Shown: positions 43,240 through 57,200, counted from the first letter of the stretch. The stretch: 64,000 bases of DNA from Bedellia somnulentella (GCA_963576735.1 OY755191.1:6601608-6665607), one strand, 5' to 3'. Notes: generated by a model not told the origin, from the letters alone. Numbers and translations are program-made.

Positions 43240-44034
43240 ACGGAGAAAACACGGACTGGTTTGAAATCTCTAGGGGTGTACGTCAGGGTTGTGTAGCTTC
43301 TTCGTGGCTCTTTAATCTGTTCATGGACGACTGTTTGAAAGAACTACGCGAAAGTGATTATGGTTTGAGAATGGGAGGATTCATCATTAAATGCCTCTTA
43401 TACGCTGACGATCAAGTATTACTTGCATCAACGGTAAATGATTCGCAAGAGATGGTGAATTTTGCGTGCAAGTCTTTAGAAAGAAAGGGCATGCGAGTGA
43501 ATGTGGACAAAACCAAGACAGAGAGAGGAAAGTATGACAGAATGTGAGATTACAATAGGTGGCAAGGAAGTGGAACAAGTGAAATAGTTTGTATATCTGG
43601 GAAGTTTGTTTACAAGGGACGGAAAATGCGAGGAAGATATTGAAAGGAGAGTGAAAAAGGGAAATGCGGTAAATGGAGCCATAAACAGTCTAATGTCGAG
43701 CCAGTCCCTGTCTGAAAAGGCGCGAATGGCAGTTCACAATGCTGTACTAGTTCCTACGCTGATGTATGGTAGTGAATGTTGGGCATGGCAAAAGAGGCAT
43801 GAAAGTAGAGTGAATGCAGTGGAAATGAGATCCCTCAGAAGTATATGTAATGTAAGGTTGTGCGACAGAGTGAAAAATAGTGTAATTCGTGAACGTTTAG
43901 GTGTGAAAGATGACGTAGTGTGCAAGATAGAGAAAGGAATGTTAAGGTGGTTTGGGCACATAGAGAGGATGGATGACAGTAAATTGGTGAAAGAGATCTA
44001 TAGAGCCAACGTGGAAGGTAATGTGAGTAGATGA
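43240..44034 (+). pseudogene. RTE-like reverse transcriptase C-terminal half
   Basis: Frame one (to 43547): INGENTDWFEISRGVRQGC, FMDDCLKELRE, CLLYADDQVLLAS and MRVNVDKTKTERGK. Frame two (from about 43590): FVYLGSLFTRDGKCEEDIER, MYGSECWAWQKRHESRVNA, VIRERLGVKDDV and RWFGHIERMDD. A stop interrupts after EGNVSR (44034), and the remaining codons run to EYK-TAA at 44227-44232. It closely parallels 62370-62992. Confidence 0.8.
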
Positions 44035-44459
44035 CGACCACGGAGGACACACCTAGACCAAATAGAGTGTGTGCTCAAAAAGGCCGGCGTCCGAAGTATG
44101 AAGAGTAAAAGAGCATGTATGAGAAGAATGATGAATGTAACAGAAGCAAAAGAGATCTGCCTGGATCGTACAAAGTGGCGATTGATAGTCTCTGTCTACC
44201 CCAATGGGAACAATGGGCGTGAGTATAAGTAAGTGTTTTTACCTCTTGATGATTTTGAACGCGCGAAAATTTCGCAAGTCCAAATACGGTATTGAGTCCA
44301 CGATATCTTTCGTTTATGATCATATATCTGGAGAACTGTTAAATTCATGTCAAAAAGGCGCTGATGTAACTGCGGAGAAAAAAAAATGCTCCGCAGTTAC
44401 ACTGGGTGAACAGCGCGGTGTGGCAGCGGAACATACCCCTCTTTCGATTACCAATGGTA

Positions 44460-45569
44460 AGTAATGGGGTAGTTCTGTTCTTAGCCGACACTACACAGCT
44501 GTAGACCTCACCTCAAAAGGCGACTAAAATTGGTGAATGATTAGTCTTACGATTATCGATTTTCATCCGGATGACGACGCGTAGATGGAACATACGCCTA
44601 CTTTAAAAACGAACGGCTGGGGCTAAAAGACTGAGTCGTGAGGTGTGAACAAAGGCGAGTCTTTATTTAAGGCTGTGATCAGAGCTAACCTGACCGTCAG
44701 CACATACGATACGTTGTATTAACGTGCGTACAGAATGGTCAGGACGGCTCAGATAGCTCTTTGAAAATTAGATTATAGCTACGGACGACTGACAGTCAGG
44801 CCTAAGTCTCTCATCGATAGCACCATTAGGTCCCCAAGATTAAGTTCTATAAAACTTTTGGGACACTTTCAATGTTTCCGAATTTTATTCCAACAGTTCA
44901 ATATAGAACTACAGCTAAGTTTTTGCCCAATTTTGCTTGTAGCATATTTTTAAACTACACACAGTTGTTTTATTTTCGTTTTGAGTAAATACTATTTAAC
45001 ACAAATAAAGTGTTTTCGTTTGTGTACAGTAACGATAAACCAAGTCACCTTTGCATTAATAAAGAAATTTGCCATTTTCCTAATAAAAGGATTTTTGACA
45101 TTTGAACCACTAAAGTTACTATTAATAAAGTCACTTGTGATAGTTCTCTTTGACGTAGTTAGAGTATATAGATCGCGCTTCTTTAACTATCATATATTTC
45201 CACTTACACCCCTTTACGGGAGGAACAGACTACTTCGGACGCCCAGTGACATTAATTATAAAAGCACTAAGCCATTTCTTTCTGCATGTGTTGTTGAAAG
45301 AGTATTGGTGGATGGAGCTAGGGATTCGTTATTATATATTTTAATCTACACTCAAATTCCAAAAGTGGGTGGGGAATTTTTGTGTTTGAAAATCGAGTTA
45401 CCTCTTTTTTAGGATTTTCGCCTTAAGTAAATGAATGTATTATTATATTAATATCAGGTAATTAATTATACAAAAACCAACGAATTTCGGTCGGCTCGTT
45501 GAATGTCATCTAAATGGAGGGAGGTTAGTGGTTGGAAGGAATTACAAAGAGAAAATAAAAATAACTAGC
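44460..45569. other. Spacer with SINE-A relics
   Basis: 44461-44523 is an antisense SINE-A head ('aatggggtag..', 'gccgacactacacagct', 'ggcgacta'). 45256-45445 is an old sense SINE-A ('agcactaagccatttctttc', 'ttccaaaagtgggtggggaa'). The rest (44530-45250) is unassigned, with no coding evidence. Confidence 0.45.
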
Positions 45570-48091
45570 GCAATGTTTTAGTGATTTTATTTTTGGTAAA
45601 AATTACCACAATACAAAATAAAATAATCGATAGAAATAAATAGTTATAATAAAAATGTATAGACAGGTCATAGAATTATGCATTGTAAAATTGGTGCTTT
45701 TAAAGCAATCGATATAATTTAAATAACATGGCATTGTGTCACATCATATAAAATAAAAGCATTACATATTTATAACACAGAAAAATAATATCATGAGCGG
45801 GGCCCACTCTACCACGAACCACCACTTTGTGATGAAGGTTTTTACATGATTCATGAAATGCTCAACGCAACAGAGACTAACTCGACACATTCTCACTCTC
45901 TCCATCTAAACATGTCAATTTTGGTACTTCATTGGAATTGTGCTTAAAACTACTACCACTTTTGTTCAAATTCCTAATTATCGACAAAAAATATGAACCT
46001 AGGCTTTAATACAGCTTTCCAATTTACATTTCATACAAATAAATTAAATTGTATTCTGTTCTAGAAGAATTAAAACAAGACAGCCAAACATACAAATGTA
46101 TGAAAAAAAAAGTAATAAATCTTAATAAAATACAAAATATATTTAAAATTACAAAATATAAATTTCCTTCGTGACGAGACAATCAAAAATCTTGTTCGCC
46201 TGTACTTAATATGTTATTATCGCAACGTCGATGCTCATGATAGTATAAACCACTAAATGTACACAAATTAACAACATTTCTATCACAAAGTAATAATAGA
46301 CGAATCCGAGGACTCGTCTGTACAAATGAAACAATGACCCGACCAGCGACACGAACAGGTCTCATAACTGCTAATCTGAAGTCACTACAACATCGTATAA
46401 TACTTGGGAGACAACATTTACTTAAACATATTTCATTACCTTACTCAATATTCATATCAAAAGATGCAATCTTATTTAAAATATACGGTCGGTTCTCATC
46501 TAACATCCAACAATGAAAGGCCATCCAATGAAATTCATATCGCGATATTTCTTTGCTAATATAGTAGATTTATCTATGGCGTTAAATAATGTTTCGTTCG
46601 CTACATTAACCTAATTCGTTTAGTAGTATAGACCAAAGTGTGATGCGTTTGTGATGATTGGTTCACGTCAGTCTATAATCATTCTTATTCCAACATTCAA
46701 TGACTTACAGGTGTAATCTGCTGCTAACGTTTAAAGCTGATTAATGTGCATTGGATAATAAGTAGGTTCGCGAATCGCGGCCTACGAATCCGCTCCTACC
46801 AACTATGTACAGGCCGAAAACTGTATTATCAAATATAACATACATTAAAACTTAATCTGTATTATGACAATAATTTCTCTTATTTACAAATCGATTCTAT
46901 ACAATAAAATGTTATGATTAAAAATTAACATTGTACTTAAGACGTCCCTAATTATGATATATTAAGTAATTTATTAGATGATAGTGTTCGGATGGGACCT
47001 ATCGCTTTGTTTATTTACAATCTACATTGGATTCTATCTCGAGCGATACTAACATTAAAAAATATAAAAAACGAGGAACAAAATTTACACTAGACACATT
47101 GACCTACATACTAATTGGGACAATCCCATAAGCGATTCCATTTACAGTTCAACATATTTACAGAAACATACAAAGCATCGTAATAAATAGATGTAAATTG
47201 TAACCAATAAGCGTCCGGTGACGCACAAAAACACTGGACAGATTCAAGAAAGAGATCATAACAAGATTCAATGATAAGGTTTAACTGGTATGTTTCGTTT
47301 AGTCCTATAAAACGCGTTGTGGCCACATTTCACATTGTCAACCACTTAAAATTACTTGAAGTCAAATTGATCACATGACTAGTGAAAACGAAAAAGAATA
47401 GTCATTAAAATATAAATAAGTTCAAAGGAACGGTAAAATACAGTAAAGTTCGTAAATAACACTAGATTTTGATCTCGGACAAGATAATATAAATAAATAT
47501 GAATTGTAAAAGAGGAGAAAAAAATCTTGTCAATACTAAATCATACATTTTTGTAGACGATCAACAATGTGATAAGGACAACAGAACATGTAGTATAGAT
47601 CTAAACAATTCCCTCAATAGCCAAAAAATAAGCAAGAGGTGGGACCTAAGCGATATGTCAAATAGTACACTAATAACAACCAATACTTAGAACTGACTCG
47701 AACAATACTCTACAGCACCATTTCTGAGGTAATCACCCAAAACTAGGATTGTTTTACTCAGAAATCCACTGACTGATTAATCTCCAACATTGTGATGTAA
47801 TTTTAATAACTATGACGTCTAACAAACAAGTACGCTTGATAAGGCTTAAAATGTGTATAAAAATTGTGATGATTCAAAAATACAATTAAAGCAATCTGTT
47901 ACAATACATTAATACTAACTTCAATCTATAAATTAAATATTGAGACAATACCAAAATCAAGTGTGTCATAAATAAATCAAACGTACCTGTTTAAGTCAGT
48001 CAAGTCAGTGGTTATATATAACACATAAATACAGCTACAATAGTAATTACCTAATTGTGATAATTTCAAGTTAATTGACAAACAAAATAGT
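45570..48091 (-). other. trx 3' UTR (probable)
   Basis: 2.5 kb of AT-rich sequence downstream of the trx stop on the minus strand, without repeats I recognise and without ORFs. A minus-strand AATAAA lies at 45586-45591. The lack of SINEs, in contrast to all neighbours, supports constraint as a transcribed UTR (inference). Confidence 0.5.
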
Positions 48092-48265
48092 CTAGTTAAG
48101 GTACTTGCGGCACTTTTTGGCTCCGCAGGTGCAAGGTATCTTGACGTCTTCGAAGGGGAATTTGTAGTCGTATGTGAGTTCTTCGCCTATACTGATGCGG
48201 CGAAGTGCGAAGATTATTATGTGTTTGTGGCCATGGATGTCCACCACTCGCGAGTAGCAGTTTGG
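48092..48265 (-). CDS. trx: trx last exon: end of SET and post-SET
   Basis: 58 codons starting PNCYSRVVDIHGHKH: the second half of the NHSCxPNC cofactor motif, then IGEELTYDYKFPFEDVKI and the post-SET CTCGAKKCRKYLN, whose cysteines bind zinc with the SET cysteine. The stop TAG is at 48092-48094. The acceptor is cag at 48266-48268. Confidence 0.95.
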   Translation of the reverse strand, partial: PNCYSRVVDIHGHKHIIIFALRRISIGEELTYDYKFPFEDVKIPCTCGAKKCRKYLN

Positions 48266-51200
48266 CTGGAAATAAATAATTTTATAAAGCTTGATACATA
48301 AGCAGTAGTTTTCTAATTTTAAAGAGAAGTTGATTGCGTGCCTTGTAAAGTACAAGGCACGCGATCAACTATGTAATTACATACATTCATAAACTGACGC
48401 TGTCAATTCCCATTAGGGCAAGCAGAGGATATAGACCGCCAATTTAAACGATCTTGATGAATGTAGACCAAGATTTTTGATTGATGATTTCATACATTCT
48501 CTGTTATTCTTCAGATTACGGACGCCCGCCTTTTTAAGCTCAGTATCTATTTGATCTAAATATGTCCGCCGAGAGCTTCCTCTAATAACATTACCATCCA
48601 CGTTGGCTCTATATACATACACTCTATATACTAAACCAAACTATTGTGCCTAGAGATGGGATTTTGCCCGGGCATTTTGGACGGATTGGATTTATGCCCA
48701 ATAGATGTCCATAAATGCCTAATAAATGTCCATTACGTGGGCAGAAATCTTATTTAATTTTAATTTTTAAGATATCATTATTGTAAGAGTGTGGTTGATG
48801 TTATTATTTAAAATCATCATAAACTGACCTATTTTATTTAAAGAATGAATAATACTTATAGGGTTCATGATACGGACCATTAGCATAAAAGTCAATGGGT
48901 GCAATCCAACCCGTTTTATGAAGTTTTGCAGACAGAAACGCAAACATTTTTAAAAGCAAGAATCTTATCATACTTTTTATGATAATTCATTAATTTGTTA
49001 CAATACAATGGGGAAAAATTGTGATACTGTTTTAAACTTTTAATTTAAACAAACATTCTGGATGGTCATAGTCCAGATTATGATGATTTTCCACTATAAA
49101 CGTATGAGGATCTAACCCTATTTACGTTGGGCTCGTATCAAGTACAAATCTCGCGCGAGTTGAGACCAAATTGACATTGACATTCCGCCGGATTTAATCT
49201 CGCTATTTTGTACCTAGATTTTAAATTGCGTAGAATTCTGACAGCTGTCATTTTTTGACATGTCAGAGGTTATAAATCTTTTTGACCAGGCACATTTTTT
49301 AAATTTCTATTAATGTATGAACATCCACGTCAACTCATTTTGTTTGTTAGAATATGATATATAAATTTTATTATGTTCTACACTGCAAATGCAAAAAGCA
49401 CATTCACGGTGAACAGAAAGTTTAAAAATATAACAGTGAATAATAACAAATAAAAGCAAATACGGAAAAGATATGAGCGCATTTGAGTATGTTAAATTAA
49501 CCACACATATGACATTAGAAAAGACCAATTGGTGTAGCCGCGACCCGGGATTTGAACTCACAACTGTCTGTTTACGGGCGGGCGTTCTACCCATTGGACT
49601 ATAATGTCGTCTAAGTAAGAATTTAAAGTACTTATATGCCTATATTTGGCATATTATAACTTCTTTTTTTCTTCTTATTCCTTTATTCTGATGACGCTGA
49701 TGTATATAAAACATGGCATAACATAAACGTTCACGCCGTTTGTCCCCGAAGGGGTTGGCAGAGGTACCAATACTTCTGAACTCACATGGCAAGCGCCATC
49801 TAGTTTCCAGAGAAGGTACCCACGTTTTGCTTAGACAGTGTACTCACGTGATAGGGGGCAGGCCTATCGCCGTAGGCTATCGCTGATGTATATGTATATG
49901 TTAAACACACTTAAAATAATGATCCACTTGTTATTTAATTTTAAAGTAGAGTTTAGTTTTTCCGCCCAGCGATTGGGCATTTATCGGGTGTAAATTCATT
50001 TTTGCCCATTTTAACCCAATACGTCCAATCTGCCCAATATGTTTTTATGCCCTCGACCCATCTCTAATTGTGCCCAAAACAGCTTAACATTCCTTTTTGT
50101 TTCTTACAATATCATCTTCCACGCCGCACTTTTCACGAATCACACTATTTCTCACTCAACCACATAACCTAACACGACAATATTTTGTGGGCATACTGAG
50201 CGAGCACACCCTACGGTTGTCTCGCTCACGCACCAACGGCGTCTCTCACATCGTACGTCGCGGTATCAAATTATTTCTCAAGCTATAAATAAAAATGATA
50301 AGTTGGTACCCAGCGGGGTGTACTGACCAGTATTTCTTTGCTTTTCCCACAGTATAAAAACTAAAATACTCACATCACAAGAATGGTTAATAAATCTCGC
50401 CGCGTTTCCTTTAAGGGTGGCGTCCACTACAAGATTGTCGTCTATCCGGAACATATAGCATCCGGCCACGCCTCGACGGCCTCGCATAGCTTCGTATCGC
50501 TTCTCGCGCTGGTCGGCTAGCACGGCGCGGATCACTTCGCCGGCGTATTCTATTACCATGTCGCCTGTGGAATGTTACATAACATACTATATTTTATACA
50601 GAGACATATAATTGATACCTCTAGATCGTACTTTCAATGTTAGGTTATTTTAAGTGTTAAGTGTTGGTTATAAGGCCTCATTTTTATTCATGTATATGAG
50701 CGTTGGTGCTTGTATGGATCAAGTCTTAGTTAGATTTGATGGAATTTTAAAGAAAACTATTTTATAATGAATGATGATATATGGTGTATTTGTTATAAAA
50801 TACTATGTTTCTGTAACAACTTGGATCTTTCATTCCAGTTCATTCATTAACTTTTAAATAAGAGCCCCATATAAAATGGACTGTATTTCAAAAATATTTA
50901 AGAAACCTCTTGGTAGCTCGAGCTGCTCATATATGGCTATGCGTAGAAAACCATGGTTTATTATATACTGCAAAATAATATGTGTAAACTACATAGAGCT
51001 TTAATGAAAATAAAACGGGAAACATACCTTCTTCAATATCTTTTTTGCAGAAAAGTCCACGTCCATGAATATGAGATCGGTAAACGCCAACTGAAGCTTT
51101 GGCGGTCTCCTTCAAATGACGGAAACGCATCGCCATTGGCAAAGTTGCTAATCGCCTGAAACAAAAAAAGGGATTGTTAAAATTATGAATATTATAATTC

Positions 51201-54200
51201 ATAATTTATCCTTTCGATTTTTCTACATTCATCACTCTCTTAATTATTAATACATGCACTTTTGTCTTGTGACTACGGACGCCAGTCTTTTTAAAATGTG
51301 TTTTATTAATTACCTTGAAATTGAGTTTTCTCCTTCCGTTGCTCCCATCGGGGGTGGCTCTTCTCTGAAGGGAGATGCCATCCAACTGAACATGTCATGA
51401 TTGTGTTTTTTCTCAACAGGCCCTATACGAGCACTGCCCCAGGGGCTTTCCTTAAAACCTTCGCTTAGATCCAAGTCATTATCCCAACTGGACAACTGCC
51501 TTCCTTGCTTTGTTTTGTATTTTATGCAGCGACTTGCCTGTAAAACAAAAAATATAGTTAGCACACAAAACTAAAATTACGTAGAATACGAGATCAAAAT
51601 ATTTCAATTATGCTTACCCCAGGTAATTGCTCCACCAAATATCTCAATGCATTATTGTTTAGTCCCAGTAGATGAGTAGGTGACATTGGCAAATTGTACT
51701 TTATCGGTGCAAGTCCAGCTCCTTTCCTTGCATTTTCTACAGCCTCTACTACTTTACCCCAAAGGTCAGCTAGTGATGACGATGAATAATTGAAACCATC
51801 TTCAGAAGTTACTTCATATATTAATTTAGGGCCATCATCTTTTGGAGTTTCGCTTGGTGGTTTTGACTTTCCAATGTTTTCTTGACCTTTCATTTTATTT
51901 GGTTTCTTCACAATACTATCATTTTCACTTTTCTTGTCAGTCAATGATCGTTTCATAACTTTTGGAGCTAATGTTGGTTTGGTCACCGTAACAGGCTTGT
52001 TAATGGTCTTTTCCGTTAATACTTTTGGTGGGTCTACTTCCATTACAGCGTCTAAAGATGGCAGTGACGTCATTTTTGCAGGAGTAACTTCTGGCACAGT
52101 GACTTCAGCAACGCTTGAGGCAGCAACAGTAACTTGGACTGGTTGGACAGGAATCTGAGCAGCGCGAACTGCTTCGCGTTCTTCCTTTTGCCGTCTCACT
52201 TTTTCCAGTTCCATCATACGTTTAGATTCTTCGATAGCCTTTTCCAAATCACTATCAATGTTTTCATCTTTGATATTCAGATCGGGCATGTCATGACTAA
52301 CAGGTCGCGGTGTAACCGCAGGTGTTACTTTAGCACTGACAGTTTTTGGCGGAGACTTGGTTTGACCGTCTCGGTGGAGAGGCAGAACTCGATTCATAGG
52401 TCTCATCGACATTGGATTAACCACGTTGGTAGGAATTCCAGTCTGTTGACTCGGTGGAGCTTTCGGCAGAGTAATACTTGAAGCATTCTGAGTTTGAACA
52501 TTGATAGTGCTATTCTGTACTGGTATGCATATCATATTATTATTGTTAGGTTGAGTCTGAAGTACATTATTGTTTGTCTGTAGTGGGAAACTCATGTCGG
52601 TAGCAGCTTTTGATGCAATTTTGGGATCTACAAGATTGTTTTGGACGGTTATGTTTACGGTATTGTTGCTTGAATTCACATTTATATTCATGGGAGCACT
52701 ATTTGGTATAGCTTGGAACGGGACATTGATCATAGTGCTACTGGCCTCAGGTTTCTGTTGGAATGACAGAGCATCGGCAGCTAAACCAGGCACAGAGTTA
52801 CTACTGTTAGTAACAACTCGTATATTGTGCGGTTGATTAATATGTTGTGGAATGTTGTTTTCTATATTGCTGTTATTCATTCTGTTTAACTCTGGTAACG
52901 TAATAACTCTATTATTTTGCGCATTCATAGGCATAAAACCAACTTGATTATTAACCGAGATAGTGTGATTTTGCTTGTCGTTGTTGCTGTGGTTTACTTT
53001 GGAGCAATCAGTATTTGGAACATTATGTAACAATCCCATGTTTGCGTTGCCTATGTTTTTATTTCGACAACTTTCCTGCATATACTTAGTTTGGTCATTT
53101 ATTTGCATAGTATTCCCTCTTTCCATATGACCGGATAATGTTGCATTAGCATTGGTCATACTGCAGCTATTCATGTTATTAGGAACTTGGTTACTCAACA
53201 TCTGGTTCTGGTTCGGATTTAGATGAGGTTGAGGGTTATTCATCAACATGTGACTAGAACCACCAGGCATAAGATTGTTAGTGCTATGGTCTTGGGTATT
53301 ATTGCAATTCATAATCATTTCATGTCCTTGCATACTATTAACACCGCTTCCGAAGATCCCACTGTTATTCATGTTACCCATCATCGTAGTACTAGACATG
53401 TTACTGTTGTTCATATTCATATTGTGCATCATATTCCCGGAGTTCATACTTATATTTGTATTTGAACTACTACTACACATGTCAAATGATTGATTGTTGG
53501 TGAATTGTGAAGCATTGTTAGCACATGAACCTCCACACGCGGGCGGATCATTCTTCATTTCAGACATGTTTTGGTGATGCATTAGTGACTGGTGGCTTGT
53601 ATTATTCATTTGCATTGAATTATTCACGTTTCCGTGCATGTTCATGTTGTGGGCACCCATATTATTAATTTGATGTTGCATCATTCCAGAATGATCATGA
53701 TTCCTGTTGTTCGGTATTTGATTCAAGGTATTCATATTTTGCATGCTTATAGAGCTGGTTTCGTGTCGGGAATGCATACTTTGGCTCATTCCACTTTCCA
53801 TCTGATTTGACATCCCCATGTTTTGATTATTTCCTGTCATGTGATGCATATGCATAGAATTATCCATCTGCCTATTGTGCATTTGATTGGACATGTGCTG
53901 GTGAATACCTACATCAATATGACGGTTATTTTGCATCTGCATTACATTCGACATCTGATGTTGGTGTTGGTGGTGATGGTTCACATTTTCCATTGGTCTG
54001 TTAGCTTGTAGAGGAAGTTGCTGATTGCTGTGCATACTAGTTTCCATCTGCCTCCCATTATTATTCATGTGATGACTCATTTGAGTCACATTGTGTTGAG
54101 ATATTTGGTTGTGCATTGAATTGTCTAACGAACGGTTCGAATGAATTTGGTGACTGACATTATTCATTGTATGTACTTGTACGTTATCCATCATCATACG

Positions 54201-57200
54201 ATTATTTGACATGTTATTATTAAGGTTCGTCATAGTTTGTTGCATATGCATGTGGCTCATTTCGTTTTGATTTCGATTAATATTATGTCCGTGCATATTA
54301 TGAGATTGAGACATCAAATTAGAATCAGGCGTGGCACGATTAGACGAAATATTTGCTTGCCCGTGACTTTGCGTGTTATGCATATTATCATGATAAGATC
54401 TGTTATTAGGTACTTGATTCATCATATTATTTTGTTGCATTTGCGAATTATCCATTTGTCTGCTATGTTGCATTTGGTTACTCATATTAGGATGGTGCTG
54501 ATGTTGATTGTTAGGGTGGCTATTTTCATGAGTAATGTGCTGAACTCCGTGTGTAATATTGTCTTGCTGTTGATTGGAACAATTGCTATTTTGTTGCATG
54601 TTATTGTCACAAGTTACTGACATACTCATTCTATTACTCGGCATTTCTTGATATGTATGTATGTGACTATTGCTTGAGTTCTGTATCTGCATATTATGAT
54701 TTAAGTTTTGATGAGAAACAGGACCAATTTGCATCTGATTTTGGGTAGATATCGTTGTTTGATTATTCCTGGACGGAGGACGCATTATATTGTGTGGAGT
54801 AATTGTCATGGAAGGCCCACTACTTCCAGGCATTTGACAGCTATTCATTTTGTGATTGTTCATCTGATTATTTATATTGTCCATGACTTTATTATCACTG
54901 TTTCCAATATTTTGGAAAGTTTTCTCATTCTGAGCGTGCTGTTGTGAATGTGACGCCATTATTTCTTGCGAAAAGTTCAAATGGCCGCCTTCGGTTTTAG
55001 ATAATGCATTCAATTTGCTGAGTTTCAGTGCAGTTTCTTCGAAGTTTGAGTTCATGGCCGATGTCGAAGGTGGATATATATTCCCAGAAGTAATTTGGAT
55101 GACATTAGGCGTATGGCTTCTTTGATTCCCTTCAAATTGATGAGTATTAGAACTTGGGCCCAGCATTGCTGAATTGTTGTTATTATGTTGGATAGGTTTA
55201 TCTGCCTCATTGTGCGCCACAGGTCTTCCTATGATAGTAGGTTGAATATTCATTGTATTGTTTACAGAGCAACTAGGTTTAACTCCGGCATGTATCTCGG
55301 TAATTTTAATACTGTCATTATTATTTGCATTACAAGTCTGGTTGATTTGCCTCCAAGGTGTTGGTGACTTTAAGTTTTGAGGTATATTGATGGTTTGTAT
55401 ATTATTGTTAGGTGTCTCTGATAAGTTCCCACCAATTTCAATAACATGCGGGGTGTCGTGTTTAGTATTATTCATATTTTTATTCATCGATGGCGCAACT
55501 GAACTTGATACTATCGGTTGCGATAAAGAGATGGATTGCATTGAAAAACCTATTGCTGAATTGGGAATCGACTGTGATATCGCTATCATTGGCTGCCCTG
55601 CTGATGATACCAAAGTAACGTTTGGTGACATTGATACATTTATAGTTTTCGAAATGTTATTTCTTGCCATATTCTGAGATGTACTTGATATAGTCATGGT
55701 ATGCATTTGAGAAGCAATAGGGTTCATAATCGAACGGTTCGGTATAATCGTGTTTGCTTGAGATCCAATCGAAATAGGAGTTGAAGTCATTTGAATAACT
55801 TTTGGAGTCTGCCGGTTGTTATTAGATTTATCAGGTAGTGGTTGCAGGGTCAAGTTAGGGATCGGTGTTTTGATGTTCTTAACAGTTTGTGGAGAGCTCT
55901 GCATTGTTTGTCCTGACACGTTCGGCGTGGATGTTGCTGTTTGCGAATCTCCAACATTATTTACAACGACATATCCAGTTGGCACTTCAACTATAGGTTC
56001 TATTTTGCTTGCTTGGAAAACTTGAGTTGTAGTAGCTGAAAAACTGCTATTTTGAGCCAACACTCCTTGCATGGCCGTCGACACGAACTGCTGCGATGAC
56101 ATTACAGTATTCTGAACTATTGTTTCTAAACCATAGTACACAGGTTGTGTTGTCAAATACATACATCCCGAAGAATCAGTTACCATTTCCAGTGTCGGTG
56201 TAGATCCCAACAAAACTTGATCGTTACAAAACTGAGGCAAAATTGTTCCCTGGGGTAAAATGGTGCCTTGTGATGACAATGTATTTGGTAGAATAGTGGT
56301 CTGTCCATTACTTTGAGGGACAGCTGTGTGTAATGTATTTGTGGGTATTAAAGTTGCCTGTGACGAAATATTTCCATGCCCCAACCCCTGGATGGAACCT
56401 TGCGGTATGATTGTCGTACCATTCTGGGTATGTATAGCCTGAGGCAAAATTGTAGGTCCATTAGGTCCTTGCGAAATTATACCTTGTGTTTGTATAGTTC
56501 CTTGAGGAAGGAGGGTAGCACCTTGTTGTATGGTTTGCGGTAAAATACCCATATTGCCTTGCTGAAGTAAAACTGGTATGCCCCCACTTGGTACTGCTAC
56601 TAAACCACCATTTTCAGTTTGTTGGATCTGGAACGTCTGCGGCATAAGTCCTCCTTGTGAAATGAATTGGGTGGCACCAGTTTTGTAGTCTCCTTGGGGA
56701 GCAATTGTTGCAATATATTGCATGTTTTGGTTCTGCTGCTGTGATAAAGCTTCTACATACGCTGACATTAGATTCTGATTCGAGACTGGCTGCACTATTA
56801 TAGATGGTTGACCAGATTGATTATTGGTTTGCAATTGTATAACAGTATTACCGCCTAGCGGCTGATTTATAGTAGTAAACGTCTTTTCAACTTTTGTCTG
56901 GCGTTTGATGGTGGTCGCTTTAGGCATTGGACGCGCTCTTCCTCTGTTTGCAGCTTGAAATATTGGCTTTGGTTGAACCGGAGGAGGTTGCTTTTTAGGT
57001 GACTTCTGATGACCTTGAGAAATCAATATATGTTGTTTATTTTGAACATTATTTTGAGGCGATGATAATCTTTGCGTCGACATTGCTGGAACCACGATTG
57101 TTGGATTTCCTTGCATGTTGGGTCTGATCATTGGTTGGATGTTTTGTATTATAGAAGTATTGGGCATGCCTTGAAAGGAATTAACCGGTAAAGCTATTGA

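Larger units (their letters stand above)
42532..44244 (+). mobile_element. RTE-like LINE, 5'-truncated, 12-bp TSD
   Basis: Body 42544-44232, flanked by GTGTTTTTACCT (42532-42543, 44233-44244). RT blocks: FRKGMGCMDQVFSL, DLEKAYDRV, GVRQGCVASSWLFN and the catalytic LLYADDQVLL, then LMYGSECWAWQ and LRWFGHIERMD of the RTE-type C-terminus, ending GNNGREYK-stop inside the tail. Frameshifts near 43540-43600 and a stop near 44033 break the frame. A SINE-A (42834-43085) and a perfect hairpin (43113-43180) interrupt it. The 3' end is 'gagtataagtaag'. Clade call: RTE-like, moderate confidence. Confidence 0.85.
42463..44440. repeat. Repeat D, copy 2, split by RTE LINE
   Basis: The two halves (42463-42543 and 44233-44440) line up with 12336-12700. 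The right half contains a 13-bp perfect stem 'tgtaactgcggag' / 'ctccgcagttaca' (44365-44377, 44389-44401) around an A-rich loop. Confidence 0.6.
48385..50282 (-). mobile_element. RTE LINE fragment split by a hAT (trx intron)
   Basis: Minus-strand RTE C-terminal pieces at 48391-48642 (RANVDGNVIRGSSRRTYLDQ, ELKKAGVRN) and 50075-50282 (DDIV-type block) are the two halves of one relic, separated exactly at the hAT target duplication. The RTE 3' end points to 48390. Degenerate and inactive. Confidence 0.7.

Noticed and set aside
43734..44050. Minus-strand ORFs of 71-75 codons
   Set aside because: Antisense of the RTE-like LINE, same reason.
44981..45412. ORF of 143 codons
   Set aside because: No domain, low-complexity composition, and its end overlaps a SINE-A relic; no splice or start context supports it.
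52134..56025. Many plus-strand ORFs of 60-127 codons opposite trx
   Set aside because: They are antisense shadows of the compositionally biased giant trx exon; none has a recognisable domain or splice support.
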